64,000 nucleotides of DNA, from positions 372,001 to 436,000 of the forward strand of contig BMSW01000003.1 of the NCBI GenBank assembly GCA_014649355.1. Reading direction: 5' to 3'. The notes under the pieces are model-generated. The model saw only the letters and a list, made by a program, of their open reading frames with translations. It searched no databases and was not told where the DNA came from. The translations under genes and the position numbers were made by a program. Numbering within the stretch: position 1 is the stretch's first letter; each line of letters begins with the position of its first letter. The stretch comes from Streptomyces althioticus. Lineage in GTDB: Bacteria > Actinomycetota > Actinomycetes > Streptomycetales > Streptomycetaceae. Shown here one piece after another: positions 6,195 to 14,170 of the stretch.

Positions 6195-8237
6195 CTAGGG
6201 AGCCGCGGGGGGCAGGGAGTCGGCGCCGGGGGTGCCGTCACCGGGGGCGCCGTTTCCGGGGGCGCCGATTCCGGAGGCGCCGATTCCGGAAGCGCCGGTG
6301 CCACCGTTGCCGGACTGCCGTGCGCCACGGTGGAAGGCGCCGAACCGTGAGCCGGCGTCGCGTGCGCCGCGCCGGCCCGAGGTGTCGCCGGAGCGGGCGG
6401 CCGCCGACTGGCGCTGTTCGCGCTCGCGTTCGGCCTCGGCCATGGTGCGGCCGGGGGCGCGCACCGGGAGGCCGTTGGGAGTGGTGCTGTCCGGCTGCCG
6501 GTGACGTCCCTGGCCGGGCACCGTGGGCAGTTCGGCCAACCGCTCGGTGATCGCGGCCTGGCGCTCCGTGCGAGGGGCCGGGCTCTCCGGGGTGGCGGGC
6601 AGGTGGGCCGCAGCGGGGCGGGCCTCGGCAGCGTTGTCACGGTCGCCGCCGGAGCCGTTCGAGCCGCGGACGGGCAGGGCGCCGGCGTCGCGGGCACCCC
6701 GGACGGGCAGCGCGTCCACGTCGCCGCGGGAGCCGACGGCGGATCCGGCGGAGGGCAGGGCGTCCGCGTCCCGGGCGGGGAGCGAGGACGTGCGGGACGC
6801 CGACGGGGACTGCACGGGCACGCCCCGGGCCGCGCCGCCGCGCCCGGCCAGGGACTCGCCCCGCCCGGCCGTCTCGTGGGGGGCCGGCTCGCGGTGCTGG
6901 GCGAGCAGGTGCAGGGGCAGCAGGACGACGACGCCGGTGCCGCCGCGGGAGGACGGGCGGTAGTTGACGCTGACGCCGTACTTGGAGGCGAGCCGGCCGA
7001 CGACGGCCAGGCCGAGCCGGGTGCCCTGGAGGGAGGCGAGGTCGGTGACGCGGCCGGTGACGGCCTCCTCGGCGCGCCGCATCGCCGCGTCGGCCATCTT
7101 CAGGCCGCTGTCCTCGATGGTGACGACGATGCCGGCGCTGCGGTCCTCGACGTAGACGTGCACCTCGTCGATGGGCGGGGAGAAGTTCGCCGCGTTGTCC
7201 ATCAGTTCGGCGAGCAGGTGCATGACGCCTTCGGCGGCGAACCCGGCGACCGCGGTGCGGGTGGAGCAGTGCAGGCGCACCCGCTGGTAGGCGGCGATAC
7301 GGCCGGCGGCGCCGCGCAGGATGCTCTCCATCTTGATCGGCTTGTTCCAGGCGCGGCTGGAGCGGCCGCCCATGAGCAGCGCGAGCCGGTCGGTCATCAG
7401 GCCGAGCTGGGAGGTGCTGTGGTCGAGCTTGAGCAGGTCGCCGAAGACCTCCTCGCCGTGCCGTTCCTGCATGTCGCGCAGGTCGGCGAGCATCTGGACG
7501 GCCTTGGCCTGGACGCGGCTGAGCGCCTTGGCGGAGGCGGCCTGGGCGGCGGCGGCGCGCCGCTCGCTGAGGGCGAGTTCACGGATGAACGATTCCGCCG
7601 GAACGCGCAGCGCGGGGTGGTGCGGCAGGTCGGTCTCGGCGAGCACGGTGTCGGCGGAGCGGCCCTCGCGGAGCCGGCCGATCGCGGCCGGCATCGTCTC
7701 CCGTACGAACCGGTCGTGCTCGGTCGCGGCCTCGTCGAGTTCCTCCCGGATCGCCCGGTACTCGTCCTCGATCGTCATCACGCGCCGCACGTCCTCCTCG
7801 ACGGTGGCGGCGAAGGTGTGGGTGATGCGGGAGAGCTGCGGGTCGGAGGGCGGGGGCACGGCGGACAGCACGTCGGCGGCGCTGGTGCCCTCGCGGAGCC
7901 GTTCGGCCACGGCGGGCAGGGTGGCTCCGGCGAGGTGGGAGATCTCGGCGGAGCGGCGGGCGGCCTCGGCGCGGAGGCGGCCGACCTCCGACTCCCGCTC
8001 GACGGCGGTGGCGCGGGCCTTCCGCACCAGGCGGTGGTCGACGAGGACGGTGACGGCCACGCACGCCCATCCGGCCAGCACCACGGCCAGGGTCCACGGG
8101 GTGGCGCCGGACGGCGCCAGGGCGAGCGCCGCACCACCGGCGGCGGCGGTCACCACCAGCACGGCCGCCCGTGCGGCGAACGAGGTGCGCGGCGCCCCCG
8201 CCGGTGGGTGCTGGCTGGGAGAAGCAGGCACTGGCAT
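6195..8237 (-). CDS. conservon sensor histidine kinase-like protein (CvnA type)
   Basis: Membrane-bound kinase-like ATPase of 680 aa, first gene of the conservon. Two hydrophobic segments occupy about residues 18-60. A helical region follows, then a DHp-like stretch (LLKLDHSTSQ) and a GHKL ATPase domain with N-box ELMDNAANFSPP and G1 box IEDSGLKM. The last 200 residues are low-complexity, rich in Ala, Gly, Pro and Arg, and end in short G-A-[SP]-G-[IN]-G repeats encoded near 6220-6310. No response regulator is adjacent; in conservons the partners are the roadblock, DUF742 and GTPase proteins. Confidence 0.92.
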   Translation of the reverse strand: MPVPASPSQHPPAGAPRTSFAARAAVLVVTAAAGGAALALAPSGATPWTLAVVLAGWACVAVTVLVDHRLVRKARATAVERESEVGRLRAEAARRSAEISHLAGATLPAVAERLREGTSAADVLSAVPPPSDPQLSRITHTFAATVEEDVRRVMTIEDEYRAIREELDEAATEHDRFVRETMPAAIGRLREGRSADTVLAETDLPHHPALRVPAESFIRELALSERRAAAAQAASAKALSRVQAKAVQMLADLRDMQERHGEEVFGDLLKLDHSTSQLGLMTDRLALLMGGRSSRAWNKPIKMESILRGAAGRIAAYQRVRLHCSTRTAVAGFAAEGVMHLLAELMDNAANFSPPIDEVHVYVEDRSAGIVVTIEDSGLKMADAAMRRAEEAVTGRVTDLASLQGTRLGLAVVGRLASKYGVSVNYRPSSRGGTGVVVLLPLHLLAQHREPAPHETAGRGESLAGRGGAARGVPVQSPSASRTSSLPARDADALPSAGSAVGSRGDVDALPVRGARDAGALPVRGSNGSGGDRDNAAEARPAAAHLPATPESPAPRTERQAAITERLAELPTVPGQGRHRQPDSTTPNGLPVRAPGRTMAEAEREREQRQSAAARSGDTSGRRGARDAGSRFGAFHRGARQSGNGGTGASGIGASGIGAPGNGAPGDGTPGADSLPPAAP

Positions 8238-8789
8238 GGAGCGGTCCCTCGGTCGGTGAGAGCAGGGGAAGGGGGCGGCCGTACGACGAGGACGGCCGCG
8301 GGCCGGGGAAGGGATCAGCCGACAGAAGGCGATCTTCCGACCACGTACGGCTCATGCTAATCACCCCGATGCGCGCGGAAGCCCCGCTTACTGAACAGCT
8401 CGTCAGCAAAATCAGTTCGTCGTGAACCCATCGCTCGTACGTTCCGCTGTGCTAGCCGAGACGAGGCCGGACGAGCCGGGCCGGAGTGCGACAACGCGCC
8501 CGTGGTTCCTTCTGACGGTCCGTCACATCTGCTTCACAGGAGGCCTGTCATCGCTGCCGCCACTCACACGAGGCATCGATTTTCGGCCAACTGCGGTTAT
8601 GCCAGAGGCGCTTCACACCTGGCCACGGTAACGAGGAGGCCATGAAGGTGAAGAATTCCCGCCGCTCGTGAAGGATCGGTGACGACGGCTCGCGCCGGTT
8701 TGCGTGAGCGGGGACACACGGAGGCTCGCGCGGCGGGAATGTGGTCTCTTCCGGAGGGTCGCGGGAGCTCTCCCGGAGAGGGAGGGAGC
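8238..8789. other. intergenic region between conservon and rnpB
   Basis: 552 bp holding the promoter side of the conservon (minus strand) and the 3' side of rnpB. The only coding-like signal is a nine-codon plus-strand frame (8642-8671, MKVKNSRRS) behind a perfect-looking GAGGAGG site. Inverted repeats around 8750-8785, just past the rnpB 3' end, could terminate rnpB. I see no other gene. Confidence 0.5.
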
Positions 8790-9203
8790 GGCAGACGAGT
8801 CGGGCTGTACGCCGGGTTCTGTTCCCCGACCCCCTCGCGGGTGTCGGGGCGACGGCCATCCATCTAGGACCGGTGTTGCCACCGGCCTCGTGCGGTCCAC
8901 CCGCGGACTCGGGCGGGCAGCCCTCGATCGTCCGCGCAGAGCGCTTTTCACGGCGCTCCTTTTGACCTTGCTCCGGGTGGGGTTTACCTAGCCGCCTGAG
9001 TCACCCCAGGCGCTGGTGGTCTCTTACACCACCGTTTCACCCTTACCCGGCGCCGAAGCGCCGGGCGGTCTGTTTTCTGTGGCACTGTCCCGCGGGTCAC
9101 CCCGGGTGGCCGTTAGCCACCACCCTGCCCTGTGGAGCCCGGACGTTCCTCGGGAAGCCCCCTAAGGGGACTCCACGCGGCCGCCCGCCCGGCTCGTCTG
9201 CCG
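8790..9203 (-). ncRNA. rnpB: RNase P RNA (catalytic subunit), A type
   Basis: The ribozyme that removes tRNA 5' leaders. The 5' strand GCAGACGAG (near 9203) and 3' strand CTCGTCTGC (near 8790) pair and extend P1. The conserved core is seen as GAGGAACGTCCGGGCTCCAC near the 5' end, ACAGAAAAC-type sequence in the middle (near 9070) and ACAGAACCCGGCGTAC near the 3' end. The length of about 414 nt is normal for high-GC actinobacteria. Ends are estimated from P1 pairing. The EamA gene's last codons lie inside its 5' end. Confidence 0.95.
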
Positions 9204-10091
9204 TGCCGACCATGGTACCCGCCGGCCGGCCGGCTTCCGCTCCCGCGCGTTGGCCAGCACCGATCCGGTGAGGATCAGGACGAAGGCGGCCGCCACCGTC
9301 GCGGTCAGGGCCTCGTCGAGGAAGAGCGCGCCAGCCGCCACCGCGATCGCCGGATTGACGTACGTGATCACGGAGGCGCGGATCGGGCCCGCCTCCTTGA
9401 TCAGCTCCATGAAGGCGACGAACGCCACCGCCGTGCAGACGACGCCGAGGGCGGCCAGCGCGGCCAGGGTCTGCGGGGTGGGGAGCGCCGCGGGACGCGA
9501 GGCGATCGCCGCGGGGGCGTAGACCAGGGCGGCCAGGGCCAGGCAGGGCGTGATCAGGTGCAGCGTGGGGACGTCCTTGAGGTGGCGGTCGGCGATCAGC
9601 GGGGCCGTCGCGTAGCCGACGACCGTGACCAGGACCTCCGCGAGGGAGAGGGCGTCGCCGCCGGTCAGGTGGGGGACGGTGAGGACGCCCACGCCGCCGA
9701 GACCGAGGGCCAGGCCCGCGATCCTGCGGGGGCCGAGGGACTCGGCCCGGCCGAAGGCGCGGGACAGCAGCACGCCGACGATCGGGACGCCCGCGATCAG
9801 CAGTCCGGCCGTGGAGCTGGAGAGGTGACGCTCGGCGTCGGTCAGTGTGTACCAGGGGCCGACGATCTCGATCACCGCGAACGCCAGCATCGGCTTCCAG
9901 TGTGCGCGCAGGTTGCGGGCGAGGCCCTTCTGGCGCAGGGCGAAGGGGAGCAGCAGGAGTGCGCCGACGGCGCAGCGGGCGAAGACGAGGCCCGACGGCG
10001 ACACCTCGTGCACCGCCACTTTGATCATCAGATAGGGGATGCCCCAGACGACTCCCATCAGGGAGAACAGGAACCAGCCGCGTGCAGTCAT
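9162..10091 (-). CDS. EamA/DMT-family exporter
   Basis: Integral membrane protein of 309 aa with about ten transmembrane helices in two homologous EamA halves, of the RhaT/YdcZ-like drug/metabolite transporter superfamily. The substrate is unknown. The ATG at 10091 lies 19 bp after the AraC gene, so the two form an operon and the regulator probably controls this exporter. The final 14 codons run into the 5' end of rnpB (to 9162), so the hydrophilic tail is encoded inside the ribozyme P1 region. Confidence 0.9.
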   Translation of the reverse strand: MTARGWFLFSLMGVVWGIPYLMIKVAVHEVSPSGLVFARCAVGALLLLPFALRQKGLARNLRAHWKPMLAFAVIEIVGPWYTLTDAERHLSSSTAGLLIAGVPIVGVLLSRAFGRAESLGPRRIAGLALGLGGVGVLTVPHLTGGDALSLAEVLVTVVGYATAPLIADRHLKDVPTLHLITPCLALAALVYAPAAIASRPAALPTPQTLAALAALGVVCTAVAFVAFMELIKEAGPIRASVITYVNPAIAVAAGALFLDEALTATVAAAFVLILTGSVLANARERKPAGRRVPWSARQTSRAGGRVESP

Positions 10092-10110
10092 GCGAGGAGT
10101 GTCCGTCTCC

Positions 10111-10944
10111 TCAGCACCCCGCGTCTTGAACGCTGTTGCGGTACGCCGCCGGGGTCACGCCGAGCACGCGGCGGAACCATCGGGTGAGGTGCGCCTGGTC
10201 GGCGAAGCCGACGAGGGCGGCCGCCTCGGCCGGCCGCACCCCGGCGTCCAGCAGGGCGCGGGCCCGGGCCACCCGGTGCTGGGCGAGCCAGGCGTACGGC
10301 GGCACGCCCATCGTCGTACGGAACGCGCGGAGCAGCTGGTAGCGGGAGAGGCCCAGGTCGGCGGCGAGGTCGGCCAGGGAGGGCGGGGCGAGGAGCTCGT
10401 CGGCGAGGCGGTCGCGGACGGTGAGCGCGACGGACCGGGCGCCGGGGAGGGCGCGGTCGTCGGCGCGGGACGTGGAGTGGCGGCGGGCCAGCGCGGCGAG
10501 CAGCCAGGGCAGCCGCGACTCGGCCTCCAGCGGGTCCGGGTGGACGCTCAGGTCGGTGTGCGTACGGCGCAGGGCGGCGGCCAGCTCCGGGTCGTGCAGG
10601 ACGGGGTCGGGGAAGTACGGGAGGGCGGTGCCGAGGGTGCCGTCGCCGAGCAGGGCGGGGGCGGCGTACAGCGCCTGGTACGCGTAGCCCTCGGGGGCGG
10701 CGGGACCGCCGGTGTGCATCTCGCCGGGTTCAAGCACGACGATCGAGCCGGGTCCGGACACGATGCGTCCGCCGCGGTACGCGATCACCTCGAGGCCGCC
10801 GACGGTGACCCCGACCGTGTACTCGTCGTGCGCGTGCGGCGCGTACTCGTGCCGGGCGAACCGCGCCGTGAGCAGATCCAGCGCGGGCCCGCACCGCCCC
10901 AGTCGCGCCCTGGCCCACCTGGCCTGTTCCCGCCCGTCCCCCAC
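10111..10944 (-). CDS. AraC-family transcriptional regulator
   Basis: DNA-binding regulator of 277 aa. The N-terminal cupin-like ligand domain (about residues 25-110, with HEYAPHAHDEYTVGVT and LEPGEMHTGGP) is typical of AraC proteins that sense small molecules. The C-terminus has two helix-turn-helix units, LADLAADLGLSRYQLLRAF and ALVGFADQAHLTRWFRR. The downstream EamA exporter gene, 19 bp away, is its likely target. Confidence 0.92.
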   Translation of the reverse strand: MGDGREQARWARARLGRCGPALDLLTARFARHEYAPHAHDEYTVGVTVGGLEVIAYRGGRIVSGPGSIVVLEPGEMHTGGPAAPEGYAYQALYAAPALLGDGTLGTALPYFPDPVLHDPELAAALRRTHTDLSVHPDPLEAESRLPWLLAALARRHSTSRADDRALPGARSVALTVRDRLADELLAPPSLADLAADLGLSRYQLLRAFRTTMGVPPYAWLAQHRVARARALLDAGVRPAEAAALVGFADQAHLTRWFRRVLGVTPAAYRNSVQDAGC

Positions 10945-11052
10945 ACCGACGCACCCCCGCTCCCCAGGGGATCAGAGGAAGTCGGCTGTGTCCAGGGCGG
11001 CGCGTGCGTCGCCGCTTGACCCTGCCGCGACGTCAACGTTTCTACTGGGGGC

Positions 11053-11808
11053 ATGCGGATCGGAGAGCTGGCCGCGGTGGTTGGGGTGACCACGCGGGCC
11101 GTGCGGCACTATCACCATCTCGGGCTGTTGCCGGAGCCGGAGCGGCTCGGAAACGGGTACCGGGACTACACCCTGCGGCAGGCCGTCGTGCTGGCGCGGA
11201 TCCGGCGGCTGACCGAGCTGGGGCTCGGCCTCGCCGAGGTGCGGGACGTGCTCGCGGACGACGCGGGGAAGGATCTCGCCGAGGTGCTGGCGGAGCTGGA
11301 CGAGGACCTGGCCCGGCAGGAGGAGGCGATCCGGGAGCGGCGGGCGCGGCTGCGGACGCTGCTGGAGTCGGAGGGCGGGACGCTCGCGGAGGGCCCGGTG
11401 TCGCCGGAGCTCGCCGCGCTGTTCCGAGGCACCGCCCACCTGACCGACTCCCCCATGGCCGCGAAGGACCGCGAGATCCTCGCGCTGATCGAGACGTCCG
11501 CGCCGCCGGAGGAGCGGAAACGGCTGATGGGGCTGATGAGCGGGGTGGTCGGGGCGCCGGGCGGGACGGAGCGGGCCATGGCCGTGTACCGGCTGCTCGA
11601 CGCGCTCGAAGGGGTCGGCACGGACGATCCGCGGGTCGACGAGGCCGCCCGTGCTCTCGCGGAGTGCGTACCGGCCGAGTTGCTGCCCGAGGACGCCGTC
11701 CTCGACGAGAGCAACAGCTTCCTGACCGCCCTCTACGCGGACTTCGCCCCCGCCCAGGCGGAGGCCTTCCGGCGGGCGCTGCGGATCGTCGCGGAGGGGC
11801 GGGCATGA
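11053..11808 (+). CDS. MerR-family transcriptional regulator
   Basis: 251-aa regulator with a classic N-terminal MerR winged helix (MRIGELAAVVGVTTRAVRHY, then RLGNGYRDY), a long dimerisation helix (about residues 75-115) and a C-terminal domain lacking Cys clusters, so it is unlikely to be a metal sensor of the MerR/CueR type. It is divergent from the AraC gene. The next gene starts inside its stop codon (ATGA), so the two are translationally coupled. Confidence 0.92.
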   Translation: MRIGELAAVVGVTTRAVRHYHHLGLLPEPERLGNGYRDYTLRQAVVLARIRRLTELGLGLAEVRDVLADDAGKDLAEVLAELDEDLARQEEAIRERRARLRTLLESEGGTLAEGPVSPELAALFRGTAHLTDSPMAAKDREILALIETSAPPEERKRLMGLMSGVVGAPGGTERAMAVYRLLDALEGVGTDDPRVDEAARALAECVPAELLPEDAVLDESNSFLTALYADFAPAQAEAFRRALRIVAEGRA

Positions 11809-12446
11809 GCCGGCGGACGGAGGGAGAGGGCGCGGTGGGGGCGGCGGTGCGCGTGGGGTGGGCACTGGTGCGGCACGAGGCGCGGCTGATGGCGAGCCTC
11901 GTGCGGTGGCTGGCGCGGCGTACGCACGGGACGGGTGCGGGAGGCACAGCGTTCGGGTACGCGCGCGGCGAGGCGGCCATGATGTTCGGGTTCGCGTTCG
12001 TGTGCGTCGTGGAGACCGTCGCGATGTCGGCGCTGCTGGGCGACTGGCCGACGCTGCACGCGGTGGTGCTGTTCCTGGACGTCTACACGGTCGTCTTCGT
12101 CGTCGCCCTGTACGCCGCCTCCGCCGTACGCCCGCACGTCGTCACCCCCAAGGGGCTGCGCGTGCGCCGGGCCGTCCACGTGGATCTGCGGATACCGCGG
12201 GAGCGGATCGCGTCCGTCCGGCGTGAGCTGCGGATGACGCACGCCACGGCGGAGGGCGAGCTGAACCTCGCCGTCGGCTCGCAGACGACCGTGACGGTGG
12301 AGCTCGTGGAAGCGGTCCCGCACCGGTCGTTCTTCGGGCGCGTCCGGGACGTGCGCGTGGTCCGCCTCCACGCCGACGACGCGGACGGCCTGGTACGGGC
12401 GCTCACCGCCGCCCCGCAGGGGCCCGCGGGCCACGCCGTACCCTGA
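11805..12446 (+). CDS. membrane protein coupled to MerR regulator
   Basis: 213-aa protein with two clear transmembrane helices (about residues 55-100: MMFGFAFVCVVETVAMSALL and a following AVVLFLDVYTVVFVVALYAA). A cytoplasmic beta-rich C-terminus resembling a PH-like bacterial domain follows (VTPKGLRVRRAVHVDLRIP onward). I do not recognise a specific function. The ATG start overlaps the MerR stop by 4 bp. Confidence 0.85.
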   Translation: MSRRTEGEGAVGAAVRVGWALVRHEARLMASLVRWLARRTHGTGAGGTAFGYARGEAAMMFGFAFVCVVETVAMSALLGDWPTLHAVVLFLDVYTVVFVVALYAASAVRPHVVTPKGLRVRRAVHVDLRIPRERIASVRRELRMTHATAEGELNLAVGSQTTVTVELVEAVPHRSFFGRVRDVRVVRLHADDADGLVRALTAAPQGPAGHAVP

Positions 12447-12473
12447 CAGGCGAGCTCGATCGAAGGAGTACCT

Positions 12474-13256
12474 GTGCTTGTCCTGCTGCCGCCGTCCGAA
12501 GGCAAGGCCGCTTCCGGCCGCGGTGCCCCGCTGCGGACGGAGTCCCTGTCGCTGCCGGGACTGACCGCCGCGCGGGAGGAGGTCCTCACCGAGCTGGTCG
12601 ACCTCTGCTCCGGCGACGAGGACAAGGCGCGGGACGTGCTGGGCCTGAGCGAGGGCCTGCGGGGCGAGGTCGCGAAGAACCGCGAGCTGCGCACCGCCGG
12701 GGCCCGTCCGGCCGGGGAGATCTACACCGGGGTGCTGTACGACGCCCTCGATCTGGCCTCGCTCGACGCGGCGGCGAAGCGGCGGGCGGCGAAGTCGCTG
12801 CTGGTGTTCTCCGGGCTGTGGGGCGCGGTCCGGGTGACCGACCGGATTCCCTCGTACCGCTGCTCGATGGGGGTCAAGCTGCCGGGCCTGGGCGCGCTGG
12901 GCGCGTACTGGCGGGCGCCGATGGCGGACGTGCTGCCGGAGGCGGCGGGGTCGGGGCTGGTCCTCGACCTGCGCTCGGCGGCGTACGCGACGGCATGGAA
13001 GCCGAAGGGCGAGGTGGCCGGGCGGACGGCGACGGTCCGTGTGCTGCACGCGCCGACCCGGAAGGTGGTCAGCCACTTCAACAAGGCGACCAAGGGGCGG
13101 ATCGTGCGGAGTCTGCTGACGGCCGGGGCCGTGCCGGAGGGGCCGGCGGAGCTGGTGGCGGCCCTGCGGGATCTCGGGTACGTGGTGGAGGCCGCGGCGC
13201 CTTCCCGGGCGGGGGCGGCGTGGGCGCTGGACGTACTGGTGGACGAGGTGCACTGA
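12474..13256 (+). CDS. yaaA: peroxide stress protein YaaA (UPF0246)
   Basis: 260-aa member of the DUF328/YaaA family. In E. coli this protein lowers free iron and protects DNA and proteins during hydrogen peroxide stress. Family features seen are the N-terminal LLPPSEGKA, the central YTGVLYDALD and FSGLWGAVRVTDRIP, and the C-terminal HFNKATKGRIVR. The GTG at 12474 has GAAGGAG upstream. The hypothetical gene before it ends 27 bp away. Confidence 0.93.
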   Translation: MLVLLPPSEGKAASGRGAPLRTESLSLPGLTAAREEVLTELVDLCSGDEDKARDVLGLSEGLRGEVAKNRELRTAGARPAGEIYTGVLYDALDLASLDAAAKRRAAKSLLVFSGLWGAVRVTDRIPSYRCSMGVKLPGLGALGAYWRAPMADVLPEAAGSGLVLDLRSAAYATAWKPKGEVAGRTATVRVLHAPTRKVVSHFNKATKGRIVRSLLTAGAVPEGPAELVAALRDLGYVVEAAAPSRAGAAWALDVLVDEVH

Positions 13257-13265
13257 CCCCCTGTG

Positions 13266-13302
13266 TTGCGCCCTGCGCAACGACCTTTGCGCAGGATGCG
13301 CA
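13266..13302. promoter_or_regulatory. repeated TTGCGC operator-like motifs upstream of eda
   Basis: A perfect inverted repeat TTGCGC-N3-GCGCAA (13266-13280) is followed 6 bases later by TTGCGCA-N3-TGCGCA (13287-13302), ending 11 bases before the aldolase start. The repeated TGCGC half-sites look like tandem binding sites for a dimeric regulator; which one is unknown. Confidence 0.45.
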
Positions 13303-13313
13303 CCGACGGCAGG

Positions 13314-13973
13314 ATGAGCGCCATGAACGCTCCCCTGCCGTCGTCCGGCGCGCCCGCTGTCCCCTTCTCGGTGCTCGGGCTCGCTCCCGTGGTGCCCGTG
13401 GTCGTGGTCGAGGACGCCGCCGACGCCGTGCCGCTGGCGCGGGCGCTGGTGGCGGGCGGGCTGCCCGCGATCGAGGTGACCCTGCGCACCCCGGCCGCGC
13501 CCGACGCGATCCGGGCGATCGCCGCCGAGGTGCCGGGCGCCGTGGTCGGCGCGGGGACGGTGCTCACGCCGGGGCAGGTGACGGACGCCGTGGCGGCCGG
13601 GGCGCGGTTCCTGGTCAGTCCGGGGTGCACGGACACGCTGCTGGTGGCCCTGCGGGCGTCCGCGGTGCCGTTCCTGCCGGGGGTGTCCACGGCGTCGGAG
13701 GTGATGGCGCTGCTGGAGCGCGGGGTGCGGGAGATGAAGTTCTTCCCGGCGCGCGCGGCCGGCGGCACGGCGTACCTGAAGTCCCTGGCGGGCCCGTTGC
13801 CCGAGGCCCGCTTCTGCCCCACCGGGGGGATCGGCCCCGACACCGCCCCGGACTATCTGGCACTGCCCAACGTGGGCTGCGTCGGCGGGAGTTGGATGCT
13901 GCCGGAGGACGCGGTGGCGGCCCGGGACTGGACCCGCGTGGAGCGCCTGGCGCGGGAGGCGGCGGCGCTGTAG
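13314..13973 (+). CDS. eda: 2-dehydro-3-deoxy-phosphogluconate (KDPG) aldolase
   Basis: Class I aldolase that splits KDPG, or a related 2-keto-3-deoxy acid phosphate, to pyruvate and glyceraldehyde 3-phosphate. The 219-aa TIM barrel shows the catalytic Glu in AIEVTLRT, the phosphate/glycine loop GAGTVLTPGQV and the Schiff-base Lys in EMKFFPAR, followed by CPTGGIGPD. I took the ATG at 13314; a second ATG at 13323 is possible. No dehydratase or kinase partner is adjacent, so the gene is likely a stand-alone catabolic function under its own operator. Confidence 0.92.
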   Translation: MSAMNAPLPSSGAPAVPFSVLGLAPVVPVVVVEDAADAVPLARALVAGGLPAIEVTLRTPAAPDAIRAIAAEVPGAVVGAGTVLTPGQVTDAVAAGARFLVSPGCTDTLLVALRASAVPFLPGVSTASEVMALLERGVREMKFFPARAAGGTAYLKSLAGPLPEARFCPTGGIGPDTAPDYLALPNVGCVGGSWMLPEDAVAARDWTRVERLAREAAAL

Positions 13974-14170
13974 CCCCCTCCGGGGCCTTGCGTCGGATCA
14001 CCCCGGCATCGCGGGCCCGGCGCGCACTCGCCCGCTGCCCCGCACGGTGTGGGCAGCGCACGAGCGGCGTCGCCGTCGCTGTCGGCCGTGCCCAGCGACG
14101 CATCCGCTCGGGTCCGGCCGGAGCCGCACCGCGTCCCGTCCCGCAGCCGGCGGGTTGCGGACGACTGTCC

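Noticed and set aside
6501..8360. Long plus-strand open frame opposite the conservon sensor gene
   Set aside because: Low-complexity Gly/Ala/Arg translation, no domain, no ribosome site; the minus-strand frame has clear kinase ATPase motifs.
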